This document shows positions 30,567 to 42,599 of a DNA stretch of 64,000 nucleotides, one piece after another (within the stretch, counting starts at the first letter, position 1; each line of letters begins with the position of its first letter). Below the pieces are notes generated by a model that saw only the letters and a program-made list of their open reading frames with translations, made no database searches and had not been told where the DNA came from. Position numbers and translations under genes: made by a program. The DNA is from Halicephalobus mephisto (lineage: Eukaryota; Nematoda; Chromadorea; Rhabditida; Panagrolaimidae). The stretch covers positions 1 to 64,000 of the forward strand of contig SWDT01000103.1 in assembly GCA_009193035.1 (NCBI GenBank). The letters are read 5' to 3'.

Positions 30567-32220
30567 TTTTCAATTGAAGAATTATTTTTTTAAATAAAAT
30601 TTATAAAAATAAAAAGTGATAAAAAATAAAACTATTTTTTCCTGAGGCAATGATGATCTAAAAAGTTCATTTTTAATTTTTTTTTAAATTTTTTTTATTT
30701 TTTTTAGATTTATTTTTTATTTTTTTTCATAAATTTTGCTTCGAAAATCGAACAATGACGAAATTTGGATTTTTGTAGATTATGAATTGACATTTCTTCA
30801 ATAATAAATCATAGTTTTTTTTGATATTTATTATGATTGCTGTAATTCTAAAACATTTGTGATTGTTGAGCTTCTTTAAAAAGGATTTGAAAGTTTTTAG
30901 AATTTTGTAGAAATTTTTAGAGTAATTGAAGAAATTTTTAAAGTCCTCCAGAATGCTGTAGAAACATTCTATAAACAAATGAACATTCTTGAAGGTTTTT
31001 AGAATTCTGTAAATCTTTCAAAACTTTCGAGAAAATTTTTAAAGTCCTTCAGAATCTTAAAGAAGCCTTCTGTAAACAAATGAACGTCCTCGAAACTTTT
31101 TTAGAATCTTTTAAATTTTCCAAAATACTTGAAGAAATTTTTAAAGTCCTCCAGAATCCTGTAGAAGCCTTCCGAAATCTGATAAACGCGTTCGGAATTT
31201 CCTAAAGACATCCGAAATCTTGCGGAATCTCGTAAAAACTTCAAGAATTTTCCAGAATCTCGCGGAAGTTATTGGAATTTCCTAAAATCAAAATGCAACT
31301 TTCAGAATTTTCAGAATTTTTGAAAAATTTAGTGAAAACTTTTGGGATTTTCCAGAAGCTTACGGTAGTCTTCGAAGTTCTTTGGAATTTTCCAGAAGCT
31401 TCTGAAGCTGTCCAGAATCCAATATGAATCTTCAAAGATCTCCAGAATCCGGCTCAAAACTCCCACAATAAACATCTTTAACAAAAAAAATCCCGGATGT
31501 TCCAATCAAAATTATTTTTAAAAGTTTTCTCATTTTTTAAAAATATTATAATTTGTACAGTAATTCTGTAAAAAATCAAAAAATTTAATTCAAAGTTATT
31601 TATAAATTTTGATTTTTCCTGAAATCCACAGCATTCCACCAGGTGACCATTCTACCTCAAATGTACAAAATATTCACATTTATATTCACAAAATAAATAA
31701 TTTAAAAGATATTTATAAAATAAATAATTTAAAAAATAAAAAAACATTAAAAAAATAAAAAATTTTAAATATATTAAAAAAATAAAAACTTTAAATATAT
31801 AAAAAAAATAAAAATTTTAAATATATAAAAAAAATAAAAAATTTAAATATATTTATAAAATAAAAAATTTTAAATATATTTAGAAAATTTAAAAATTAAA
31901 AGATATTTATAAAATTTAAAATTTAAAATATGTTTATAAAATTAATAAACTTTTTTTTTATTTTTGGATTTAAAATTATTTATAAAAATTCAATTTTTTA
32001 ATTTAAATTTATTTTTTAAATTAAATTTTATTTTTATAATTTTTAAAATTCCTGATTTTTAATGTATTTTTTGCAAAAATAAAAAATTGTATTTATCAAA
32101 TTTCTGAACTTGGGAAAATCTTGACGAAAGTGATTATCCGGAGAAAACAGGTTCGAGATGGGCTGACCTCCTTCAAGCCGGCTCCTGGACGTGGGATATA
32201 GCCGCTTCAGATCAGATCCG
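30567..32220. other. Spacer with degenerate repeats and AT tandem array
   Basis: 30890-31470 is a mosaic of TTCCAGAATCT.GTAGAAGCCTTC-like words. 31680-31960 is a tandem array of TTTAAATATATNNAAAAAAT-like units of about 30 bp. No coding frame is supported. Confidence 0.55.
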
Positions 32221-32227
32221 ATTTCAG
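32221..32227 (+). promoter_or_regulatory. Candidate spliced-leader acceptor
   Basis: ATTTCAG directly precedes TTTCAATGTCA, six nucleotides ahead of the first ATG of the MIG-18-like gene. Placement and consensus match nematode trans-splice acceptors; there is no transcript evidence. Confidence 0.45.
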
Positions 32228-32232
32228 TTTCA

Positions 32233-34403
32233 ATGTCAAGGATGATAAAATTATTCCTTTTTCTTTATTTTATCCAATTTTCTATTTCTCAAGAAACAGG
32301 TTTGAAAAAAATAAAAATTTTAAAAAAATAAATTTCTTAAAAACCTAAAAATATTTAAAAAATAATAAAAATCTCTGAAAAACCGTTTGAAATAATTTTT
32401 AAAATTCAGAAAAAAAGTAAAAAATTCCTTTAAAAAAGTTTAAAAAGTTAAAATAAATTTTAAAATTTAGAAAAAAAGTAAAAAATATTTTTAAAAATTT
32501 TAAAAAAGTTCAAAATAAATTTTAAAAACTTAGAAAACTTAGAAAAAAAGTAAAAAATTCTTTTAAAAAGATTAAAAATTTTTAAAAAGTTTAAAATAAA
32601 TTTTAAACTAAATTTTAAAATTTAGAAAAATGTGATTGCATGGATTGGTATGGTCGATGTAAGACTCGCGGAGACACTTGGACGGATGAAGGCATCTGGA
32701 TGTACGCTTGTGACGACACCAGAGGGTAAAAAAGGTTTAAAGTTTATTTTTACGGGGATTTTAGGGCTCCTGCAACTTTTGCGGGATGTTTGTCCTCGAT
32801 TAACAGCCAGTTAATCCTCCCGAACAGCAACGACACCATCGAAGGCTTCTGGCAATCCTGCGAAGTCAACATTTACAGAATCAAGTATCAGCAAGGTACG
32901 ATTAATTTCGAAAATTTCCATTAAAAATATTTATTTAAAGAAATTTTAAATTTTTGAATTCCCGCGCAAAAGGCGAAAAACTTGCAAAAATGACAAAAAA
33001 GGTAAATCTGGCAACTATCCAAAAGCGACTCGTTTTTTCTCTTTTGTTGCCTGAAATTTTTGGATTTTCTAAACTTTTTTAAAAATATTTTTATTTTTAA
33101 ATGTTTTTGAAATTTTTGCATCCCCGTGAAAAAGGCAAAAACTACAAAAATGACAAAAAAGGAAAATCTGGCAACTGTCCAAAAGCGACTCGTTTTTTCT
33201 CTTTTGTTACTTGAAATTTTAGAATTGAATTTTACTTTTCAATTTTTATTATTTGATTTTCTGTGATCTCTGAATGTTTGGACAAAAAAGATTTCAAAAA
33301 GGACAAAAATAGTAAATCTGGTAATTTGTTATTGAAGTCGATTCGCGCTCTATTTATTTTACCTAAATTTTACGGTTTACTAAAAACTTTAAAAACAATT
33401 TTAAAAGAATTCTATAAAAGCTTAATTTTAGTTATTACAATGATGTAATTTTTTTGAAGTCTTAAATTCGCGCACAAAAGAAGAAAACTTTGCAAAAATG
33501 GAAAAACTGATAAATCTGCAATGGTACCAAAATCGACTCGCACTATTCTCTCTCCTCTTCTCTCTTCTTTCTTTTCCTATTCTGTTCTCTTTTGTATTTT
33601 TCTCTCTCTCTTCTTTATTTTCTTACTCTATTCTCTCTCTCTCTTCCTTCTTTTCTTACTCTATTCTCTCTCTCTCTTCCTTCTTTTCTTACTCTATTCT
33701 CTCTTGCGCTTTCTCTCTCTCTTCTCTTTTTTCTCTCTCTTCTCTTTCTTTTCTTACTCTGTTCTCTTTCTCTCTCTCTTTCTGTTCTCTTCTCTTTCTT
33801 TTCCCTAGAATTTCCTACTTTAACTTTTTTTAACAAATACTTTTTAAATCTTTTATTTTTGTTTTTTAACCATACTTTCCCTTCAGAGCCTCGATGCACC
33901 GTTAATGGGACCAACTACCATGTCGGAGATCAGTTCAGAGAAGGTTATTTCCAATGGCTTTGTTTGGAGACCGGCAGATGGGTAACAGGTTTGATTTGTT
34001 TATCCTCATTACCATAATCCGTATATCCAGGCTGTTACTATCAAAACGAGACGAAAGATTGGAATTTGTTGAACATTGGTGAAAAAGGATATAACGGGCT
34101 TATCCAGCACGTCTGTGACAGATACAAGGAAAATCCAGGAAGAGTCCAATACACCGCTTCAGTGAGATTGAATAATTATCCGTTACGGTATTTAAAAATT
34201 AATAATTGCAGATTCGGACGGATGTTCCGCATAAAAGCCCCACAAACAAGGGCAAAAATCAAAATTTGGTGGATTTCGTTGATAATCGTCTAAAAGAAGA
34301 GCCTGTTCTCTGGACTCACGAAAACGCTGTTCTTTTTATAGAATCCAAGGAAAAATTCAGCACCAGAATCAGATATCTTCCTCCTAGCAGATCGTCTCTT
34401 TAA
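32233..34403 (+). CDS. Secreted Cys-rich protein resembling MIG-18 (fibronectin type I-like repeats)
   Basis: Six exons: 32233-32299, 32626-32725, 32765-32895, 33887-33988, 34031-34161, 34212-34403; 240 aa, all phases closing. Two in-frame ATGs (32233 and 32242) lead into a signal peptide (MIKLFLFLYFIQFSISQ). The body has two copies of a Cys module: first CDCMDWYGRCKTRGDTW ... WMYACDD, then CTVNGTNYHVGDQF ... FQWLCLETGRWVTGCYYQN. The spacing G-x-x-Y-x-x-GD, aromatic-x-C and W-x-x-x-GC resembles the MIG-18-like fibronectin type I family found in nematodes; MIG-18 is secreted by muscle and acts with an ADAMTS protease in gonad migration. The family match is from memory and moderate; the secreted, disulfide-rich nature is clear. 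Intron 3 (32896-33886) is long and holds R3 units and a pyrimidine tract. Confidence 0.82.
32930..33500. repeat. R3 family units in intron 3 of the MIG-18-like gene
   Basis: Four units of about 165-175 bp carry CCCGCGCAAAAGGCGAAAAA or decayed forms, then AAAAGGTAAATCTGGCAACT and AAAAGCGACTCG. Orientation is opposite to the copies at 55.4-56.0 kb. Confidence 0.75.
33543..33812. repeat. Pyrimidine-rich tract (TCTC/TTCTTACTCTATTCTC)
   Basis: About 270 nt of over 90% pyrimidine on the coding strand, with an internal tandem of about 37 bp containing TTCTTTTCTTACTCTATTCT. It lies in the intron upstream of the acceptor at 33886. The long frames here are low-complexity artefacts. Confidence 0.9.
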
Positions 34404-35379
34404 TTTATTAGAAAAATTTAAAATTAAAAATTTTTTTAAGATTTCGAAGTTTGTTAATAAAATTTTGATTTTTTAAATTATTTTAAAAAGTTGTTTTTTT
34501 AAAAAGATTATGAATTTTGATTTTTTTAATTTTAAATTTCCTTAATAAAATTTCGATCTTTTACAAAAAATCAATTTTTCTTTTTAAAAATTTGCACTTT
34601 CTTGAAGAAATTTGATTTCTTAAAAATTGGTTTTTTAAAAATATGATTCTTTTTAAAACAGCAATTTTAAAAGAATTTCATTTTTTAATTTTCCTTAAAA
34701 AAGTTGAATTTTATTTAAAATTGATTTTTTTCAAACAAATTGGAATTTTTTAAAAATAATTTAAAATTTTTTCAAAAATAATTTTAATTTTTAAAGTAAT
34801 TTATTTTTTTTTAAATAATTTTTATTTTTAAAGTAATTTATTTTTTTTAAATAATTTTTATTTTTTATACAATTTTTATTTCTTAAACAATTTTTATTTT
34901 TTTAAATAATTTTTATTTTTTAAAATAATTTTTATCTTTAAAGTAATTTAAATTTTTTTCCGTTCATTTCATTGAAAAGTCAATAAATGAAGCTTGACTG
35001 TTTGTTTTTTACGGAAAGTGACTGTACAATTATATTTGATCACAAAAGTGGCTTCACCATTATACTAGTGATCGAGATCTCTCCTTTTTTGACTCCGACA
35101 AATCTCAGCTGATCGTGACAAATAAATTTTTGTCCAAATCCTGTATTATCCGATGTTAGTAAAAATGACATCAGAATAACATGACTATTTTTAGTAATTT
35201 ATAGTCAATTAAATTTTCCCAATGTTGTATATAAAAGAATCAAAAATTACCCAGAATCCAAAATACAAATCCAAACTCGTTTTCGAGATACTTTTGGTCT
35301 GTCGCTCAGATGATTCTCCCGAGTTGCGTATCAGGGAAATTATCCTACGCGCAATGCAATTTTTGATTTTTTTCATATA

Positions 35380-36570
35380 TGGAAAATTTCGAAAACTGCA
35401 TATCATTTATATCAGTTAATGCCCATTTTTGCCGTTTTTACTCATTAATGCCAAGATTTTAAAATTAAAAAATGATCAAAAAAATGCGTGGGGAAATTTG
35501 TGATTTTTTCTATATATGAGAAATTCGGAAAAATATATACCATTTATATCAGTTAATGCCCATTTTTGCCGTTTTTACTCATTAATGCCAAGATTTTAAA
35601 ATTAAAAAATGATCGAAAAAATGCGTAGAGAAATTTTTGATTTTTTTCACATATGAGAAATTCCGAAAAATATATACCATTTATATCAGTTAATAATCAT
35701 TTTTGCCATTTTAATTAGTCAATGCCAATATTTGATAAAAGAAAAATAACCAACAGAAATGCGCAAATTTTATTTCTTTTTTTCCATATATGGAAAATTT
35801 CGAAAAATATATACCATTTATACCAGTTAATGACCATTTTTGCCGTTTTGACCAGTCAATTTCTAAGTTATTAAACGAAAAAATGATCGAAAAAAATGCG
35901 TAGAGAAATTTTTGATTTTTTCCATATATGAAAAATTTTAAGAACTGCACTTTAGTCATGCCAGTTAATGACCATTTTTGCCATTTTAACTGGTTAATGC
36001 CTAAATTATTGAACGAAAAAATGCGTAGAGAAATTTTTGATTTTTTTCATATATGGAAAATTTCGAAAAATATATATCAGTCATGCCAGTTAATGACCAT
36101 TTTTGCCATTTTAAGTACTTCATACCTGGGCCTGATAAGAGAGAAATGGCTGATAGAGAATGCACAAAGATCTCTTTTTTCATATATGAAGAAACTTAAA
36201 TCCAGCTTAGTTCCACTGACCAGTTTTGTCATTTTAAGTACTTAATACCTAGATTTACTGATGAAAAAAGTGATCAATGAAAAATTTCGTAAATTTAAAA
36301 TTTTTTTCTTATGTATATAATTTTGAAAAACTTAGACATCTCGACCAGTTTTGCCATTTTCAACCGGTTAATGCCAAATCTTCTGAGGGAAAAATGGCCA
36401 ACAAAGCGCGCAGACGTATTTGTCTTTTTTTTTATATAGAAACTCGAAAAAAGCGGCTCACTTGCACCGGCCAACGGCCATTTTTGCCATTCCAACTGGT
36501 TACTGCCTACTTCTGTTAGTGAAAAATTGGCCAAAAAGTGCGCATACATATTTTTCTTTTTTTGTCCAAA
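35380..36570. repeat. 137-bp then about 126-bp tandem array, 9 copies
   Basis: The phrase AGTTAATGNCCATTTTTGCC recurs at about 35424, 35561, 35698, 35834 and 35972 (period 136-138), then 36098, about 36222, 36348 and 36477 (period 124-129). Each unit also has TTTTTCATATATGGAAAATT and AAAAATGATCGAAAAAATGC. Divergence rises toward the gene. Confidence 0.9.
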
Positions 36571-36778
36571 ACTAGTCAACGATGCTAGACGTTTATTTTT
36601 CTTCTTATCTTCGATATTTTCATTAAATTTCGCTGATTAAGGTTGTTTGTTTGATGTAATCTTAGACTCTATCCGAATCACTATCATTTCTCGACTGATA
36701 TCCTGCATTGTACCCAGTACGTCCTCCGTGCTGTCGTTATCAAAAAAGTGATCTTCGGTGGTTAGTGTACCTGTTCGA

Positions 36779-36785
36779 TTTCAGT
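36779..36785 (+). promoter_or_regulatory. Candidate spliced-leader acceptor of the SLC26 gene
   Basis: GATTTCAG ends at 36785 and is followed by a 45-nt leader to the ATG at 36831. The first ATG after it (36808) opens only ATG-ATA-TAA, so a two-codon upstream frame precedes the real start. Confidence 0.45.
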
Positions 36786-36830
36786 TTCACTTGTCCCAAC
36801 TACGGTTATGATATAAACTTTGATCCGACA

Positions 36831-39800
36831 ATGAATCAGGTTAGTTCTTTATATTGCTGAAAATTTAATATAAATTTCCATATATGAATTCATATAAAAT
36901 TCTTCATGTTATCTAAATTTCGCGTTATTGTAACTTTTTTGCAAAATTTTACACAAGTTTCCATATATTATTGTCTCTACAGTTTTATATAAATTTACAT
37001 ATATGAATATCATAAGATTTCTCATATTACCGAAATTCTGTGTTATTGTAACTTTTTTACAGAATTTTACACGTTTCCATATATTATTGTCTCTACAGTT
37101 TTATATAAATTTCCATATATGAATTCTTATAAAATTTTTTATGTTATCTAAATTTCGCGTTATTATAACTTTTTTACAGAATTTCACACAAGTTTCCATA
37201 TATTATTGTCTTTACAGTTTTATATAATATTATATAATTGTACATAATTTTTCATATATCATTGTCGAAAAATTCGTATTACTATGTAATTTTTTGCATA
37301 TAATTATGTAAATTCTCTCATATAAATTCTTACAACTTCCGATATACTGCTGAAATTTATATAATTTTTTTTATAAATTTTCATATTATTAAAAACCTAA
37401 CATAACTTTATAGTGGCTTTTATATACTGTGAGTTTTTATTAAATTTTCGCATTATTTAATTTTTAAATTAAAAATTTACATATATTATTACCGTAGTTT
37501 GTGTATTTTGTTTTTGAAATTTTAGTTTATTATTAGGCAAATTTTTATATTTATTAAAAAGTAATTAAATTAATTTATTTTAGGCAAAGTTTGATGAAGA
37601 ATATCAGCGTCTTACGCAGGAACAATTGGTTACTCAAAGAAAAAAATTAACGGAAGAAAACAAAATAACTATTGGTACTTTATTTAAGGAAAAATTTCTT
37701 TCTTTTTTTCCTATTTTACAATGGTTTCCAAAATACCGGATAAGCGAATACTTGTTCAGCGATATCATTGCTGGAATTACTTGCGGAATTATGGCTGTTC
37801 CTCAAGGTTTGTTTTTAGTTTAATTTCGAAAATTTAAAAAAAATTAAAATTCATATTTTTATAAAAAAATTACATTTTATTGTAGTTGTGAAAATTTCGA
37901 AATAATTTTATAAAAAAAGTTAAATTTATAATATCGTGATTACAGGTATGGCCTATGCCAGTCTTGCCGGCGTTGACCCTGTTTATGGACTTTATTCATC
38001 TTTTTTTGCGCCGTTTTTTTACTTATTTTTTGGTACATCTCGTCATGTTGCAATTGGTAGATTTTTAATTTTAATTTTTCATGGATTTCCATTCCAGAAT
38101 TTCAGGAGTATTTGCCGTCTGTAGTATGATGGTAGGAAACGTGATGACTAACATGATTTCTGGAGACAGTACTCTGACATCATCGATAGATAACGTTACA
38201 CATACTTACAAGGTTTATCACAGTAATGTTGTGCCGTTTGATGTTACTCCTATGACGATAATAAGCGCTTTGACGTTTACTGTAAGTATATATCAAATAA
38301 TAATGGCAGTGTTTCGGCTGACATTCGTTACTACTTACATGAGCGATCAAATGGTCGCTGGGTACACGGCGGGATCGGCCTTTCATGTACTTGTGTCACA
38401 ATTGAATAAGATTTTCGGGATTAAAACTCCCCACAGATCTGGTTTATTCATGCTTCCAATGGTTTGTTTTTTGTTTTTTTTATTTTTAAATTTCTTTTTA
38501 TAGATGATTATTGATATTATTATGTCTATTAAGAAAACAAACTTGATAACTTTAGGAATATCGGTATTTGGATTGGTTTTTCTACATTTAACAAGAGAAT
38601 ACTTTACTCCTTGGTTTGGAAAAATTTCAAAAATTCCTATTCCATTTGAATTAATTTTGGTTATTATTTTTACTGTTTTGTCTAATACTCTAGAATTTGA
38701 ACAGAAATTTAATATTTCAATTGTTAAACATATTCCACAAGGTATTCCTCCTCCTAAAGTACCAGATTTCAGATTGATACCGTATCTTTGGGTTGATGCA
38801 TTATCGTTATCTATTATATGTTATATGTTTTTGATTTCAATGGCTAAATTATTTGCAAAAAAACATCGTTATAAGGTTGATGATAGACAAGAATTATATG
38901 CTATTGGATTTTCTAGTCTTTTAAGTTCATTTTTTCCTGTTTATCCGGCGGGTGCTTCATTATCTAGATCATCTGTTTGTGAAATTTCAGGAGTTAAATC
39001 TCAGGTAAATTTTTAATATTCTTTTATTTTTTAAATTTTTTTTATTTTTTTATTTTTTTATTTTTTAAATTTTTAATATTTTTTTATTTTTTAAATTTTT
39101 AATATTTTTTAATATTTTGGAAATTTTAAAATATTTTTATGAATTAATTTTTGATAATTTTAATAATTTTAATAATTTTAGAGAATTTTAAAAATACTTT
39201 AATAGTTTTATATTTTGATGGTTTTAGGATTTAAAGAAATATTTTTTATTTAATTTGGAAATTTTTGTAATTTTAATTTTTTCAGCTATATGTTGTTTTT
39301 ACAACTTGTTTACTATTGGTGGTAATTGTGTGGTTGGGACCGTTTCTTGAACCGCTTCCAATGGTATGAATTTCCTGTTTTTTTAAATTTAAAAATTAAT
39401 TATTTATTTACAGTGTATTCTTGCGTGTATTGTCGTCATAAGTTTGAAGGGATTATTTATGCAGTTTAAACAACTTCCGAGACTTTGGAGAATTTCAAAA
39501 TATGATTTCGTAAGTAATTTGATTGATAATTTTTAATTAACACATAAGGGATTGTTTTCAATGGGATACTGTAAAATTAATTTTGGTTTTTAGGATGTTC
39601 GTATGTACTTTCATATATGAAATTTAATTTGAGAAAATAGATGGAGGGTTAAGTACCCCATATACCGTAATTTAAAAAGTTCTAGATCGATTTAAAAAGA
39701 AATAATTAAGAAAAAATACAGAATTTCAAACTACTTTAGATTTGGGAAATTTTTCAAATTTGTATTAGGACCATTTTGTAGAATAACTGTCACGCAAAAT

Positions 39801-40634
39801 TAAAATAATATAAATTACTGTAATTTGGAGAATTTTCCGTAAAACAATTTTGTAAAAATTTTACTTTCTGATTTTTTATATGTTATTAACTTTGGAATTA
39901 TTTAAAATTGTGAAGTAATTATTACTCAAAAATAATCACTTAGGTTACTTTGGATTTTAAAAATTTAAGAAGTGACATCAGGATCATTTTAAAGAAAATT
40001 TTTGATTTTTTAATTTTAGATGATTTGGATCGTTAGTTGTTTTACGACTGCTTTATCTGATCCTTCTATGGGATTACTGGCTTCATTTTGTATTATTTTG
40101 CTATCTGTTCTTCTTCGTGAACAATGGCCTAAGGCTAGAAGACTATATACGACGAAAGAACTGGACACTTTTAAAGATGGATCACTTTATGGAGCACTTT
40201 CGCCTGTTGGTAACGGTGTGGTTATTCTTAAATTTGAATCTCCATTACATTTTGCTAATTGTGAAAGATTTAAAAAGAAAATTATGGAAGTTATTGAAGA
40301 TGAAAATTTTGTTTCTGTTGTTATTGAAAAAAATCCGGAAACGATTATAGATGAAAATTTGACGTCAATTATGATGCAACCAATTGAAATTGAAAGAAAA
40401 ACTTTAATAATTGATTGTTCGTCATTTAGTTACATTGATACGATGGGAGCAGAAACAATGTGTGAAATCAGAAAAATTGGATGTGAAAATAATATTGATA
40501 TTGTTTATGCAGATATTCCAGAACAGGTAATTGAAATTCTTAGATTGAAAGATTTCAATGATTTTCTTCCAAAAAATGCCTTATATCCAACTGTTCGTGC
40601 TGCTCTTAAGGATATTGGTATTGATCATTTGTAA
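36831..40634 (+). CDS. SLC26/SulP family anion (sulfate) transporter
   Basis: Eight exons: 36831-36839 (ATGAATCAG), 37584-37806, 37946-38056, 38106-38461, 38504-39004, 39286-39363, 39414-39509, 40020-40634; 662 aa with all phases closing. The cytoplasmic N-terminus ([10 protein letters not shown]) leads into [20 protein letters not shown] and the SulP signature [30 protein letters not shown], then about a dozen hydrophobic segments. The last exon encodes a STAS domain (about residues 515-655) with [19 protein letters not shown]. By family knowledge SLC26 proteins exchange sulfate, oxalate, chloride or bicarbonate; the specific substrate cannot be read from sequence. The start is inferred from the spliced-leader-like site, since the frame is open further upstream but has no ATG. 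Intron 7 holds one copy of the R4 element shared with the SLC35B4-like gene. Confidence 0.92.
36860..37215. repeat. About 117-bp tandem repeat in SLC26 intron 1
   Basis: Three units contain TATAAATTTCCATATATGAA and TTCCATATATTATTGTCT plus CTACAGTTTTATATAAATTT, near 36877, 36993 and 37110, with decayed pieces to about 37260. Confidence 0.8.
39593..39745 (+). repeat. R4 dispersed element, copy in SLC26 intron 7
   Basis: Starts GGATGTTCGTATGTACTTTC and continues through ATAGATGGAGGGTTAAGTAC and CCCATATACCGTAATTTAAA to AAGAAATAATTAAG. It is over 85% identical by eye to the copies at 44277 and 44597. Confidence 0.85.
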
Positions 40635-40679
40635 TATATATGTATATATTATGACGTGTTTTTTGAAGAAATTAAAATC

Positions 40680-41150
40680 AAATTCTGAGGTTTGTAATTT
40701 ATCGATATCAAAATTGAAATTTGCTTGCAATAATTAACTAAACAAGTCGATTTTAAAATTGAAGTTCGCAAATTGTGAGCAACATTTAAATAAATGTATA
40801 TTAAAATTTATTTTTAATAATTAACTAAACAAGTCGACATTAAGATTTTTAAAATTCGCAAATTGTGAGCAACATTTAAATAAGTTTATATCAAAATTAA
40901 AGTTTGTTTTCGATAATTAACTAAACAAGTCGATTTTAAAATTATAATCTGCACTTTGCGAGCGACATTTAAATAAGTTTATATTAAAATTAAAATTTGC
41001 TTTCAATAACTAAATAAATAAATCGACATTATGATTTTTAAAATCCCCAAATTGCTTGCAATATTCCGAAAAATAGATTTGTTTAATTATTAAACTAATT
41101 TTTATTTATTTTTGATGTCGATTGTTTTATAAACCTCAGGATAACTAAGA
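40680..41150. repeat. TTGC-n-GCAA family, copy 5, with clear terminal inverted repeats
   Basis: Ends: CTGAGGTTTGTAATTTATCG at 40686 and, on the minus strand from about 41140, CTGAGGTTTATAAAACAATC. Inside are about four units of TTTGCTTGCAATAATTAACT / AATTGTGAGCAACATTTAAA, 110-120 bp each. It lies tail-to-tail between the SLC26 gene and the collagen. Confidence 0.75.
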
Positions 41151-41503
41151 AATAAAATTTTTTTAAATTTTGATCATGATTGAAGAAAATTGTGTTTTCT
41201 GAAGTCACCGGATATCTGATCTTTATGTGTGATTTTTAGAATTAAATTGTAATTTTAAAAATATTTTCTGAATATTTAAATTTAAAAAACTTAATTTTTT
41301 GAATATTTAAATTTTAAAAAATTTTGGATTTTTTTGAAATTCATGAGACGAAAATTGACGAGATTTGAATTTTGAAATATTTTTAATTTTGATCGAAATT
41401 TTAAAAAAAGTTTTAATTTCCATGTGTACTGTATAATCGATAAGAATTGTATATATTTTAAATAATTTTTTATTTTGAGATAAATAGAGATTTTAAAAAT
41501 TCA

Positions 41504-42511
41504 TTAATGACGATATCCGGGGTGTTGTTGGTATGTAGTACCTGGACCCCAGCCACTGGTGTCGAGTTCGACGACTGAGGGGGCGACGATTTCTTGGACT
41601 CCGCATGATGATGGACAATGACCTCCTGGTTCTCCGGATTCTCCGGGTTGTCCGATTGGTCCGGGAGGTCCTGCAGATCCTCGACGACCTGGTGGACCTG
41701 GTGGACCTGTTGGACCTATGGGACCTGGTGCACCGGGATTTGTTGATGCTTGACCGTTTTGACCAGGAAGACCTTTTGGACCACGAGGACCTGAAGGACC
41801 TGGTGGACCTTTGATACCTGTTCCACCGACGGAATCATCACCTGGAGGACCTTTGAGACCGGGTTCTCCTGGTTCACCGATAGGACCTGGCTCGCCTGGA
41901 TCGCCTACACGACCTGGTTTGCCTGGACGACCTGGAAGACCTGGATGACCCGGTTCACCGGGGATACCTGGACGACCTGGTTCTCCTTGAGGCCCTCGAA
42001 GACCTGGAGGTCCTGCAGGACAGATAACGCTGAAAATTTTTCACTTTTTTGGAAGTAGTTCAAAACTGTACCATGGATAGCTGGGTTCAGGCTCGAGCGG
42101 GACGTCCAGCCCGTCAAGACCTGCCTTCCCAGGTCTGCCAGGCAGTCCGTCAGAACCTGGTTCTCCGGGAACTCCAGGAGGACCTGGTGGACCTGGAGGA
42201 CACTGTAGTTGAACACAGGAAGTACATTGGGGGGCTTCGTCGAAGGAATTTCCAGAACCGTAACCTTGACGACGAATTCTGACATTTTTTGCCTGGGCAA
42301 TCATCACATCTTGCCAAATGCCTCTGGCAGCGAATTTGAAACCGGCCATTCTTGATTCAATATCAGAACTTGCGGAATTAATTTGGTAAAAAATTAAAGG
42401 CAAAAAAATAGATAAAATTAACAAACAAAAAACAGAAATCCCAATGGCAGCATAGCTTATTCGTTGTTGAAATTCCTTCTGGGAGGTATCTGGCTTGATT
42501 GGAAGATCCAT
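41504..42511 (-). CDS. Cuticle collagen
   Basis: Two exons, 42072-42511 and 41504-42029, joined TG|C, 321 aa. Order: cytoplasmic N-terminus, signal anchor ([20 protein letters not shown]), non-collagenous region with [16 protein letters not shown], furin/subtilisin-type site RIRR, then [19 protein letters not shown] short Gly-X-Y block is followed by an acidic/proline break ([22 protein letters not shown]) and a long Gly-X-Y domain of about 125 residues with small interruptions ([14 protein letters not shown]). The C-terminal non-collagenous tail has CPSSCG and ends HPGYRH. Cys pairs flanking the triple helix are typical of nematode cuticle collagens, which are cleaved, trimerise and cross-link in the apical matrix. 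The exon junction is exactly in phase. I cannot assign a col number. Confidence 0.93.
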
Positions 42512-42599
42512 CTTGGGAACTAAATCCCGACCGATCGCCGGGACTGAGATTTACCGAGACTGATTCGACAGAGAAGACACAAGAGAAGAATGACACAGT

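Larger units (their letters stand above)
34404..36785. other. Intergenic region upstream of the SLC26 gene
   Basis: AT-rich DNA to 34970, then a moderately unique block (34975-35200, with AAGTCAATAAATGAAGCTTG) and the 137/126-bp tandem array (35380-36570). 36660-36785 is GC-richer and open on both strands (minus frame with STEDVLGTMQDISREMIVIR, plus frame with DILHCTQYVLRAVV); I could not anchor either to a start and splice pattern. Confidence 0.5.

Noticed and set aside
33498..34017. Overlapping Leu/Ser/Phe-rich plus frames and a Glu/Arg-rich minus frame
   Set aside because: Translations of a pyrimidine microsatellite inside an intron; the short coding part at the right end belongs to exon 4 of the MIG-18-like gene.
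40020..40634. STAS exon as an independent gene from ATG 40020
   Set aside because: The ATG immediately follows a TTTTAG acceptor and the exon continues the SLC26 frame in phase; STAS is the expected C-terminal domain.
41605..42282. Plus-strand and alternate-frame ORFs over the collagen
   Set aside because: Frame shadows of Gly-X-Y coding sequence; only the minus-strand frame gives Gly every third residue and canonical Cys pairs.
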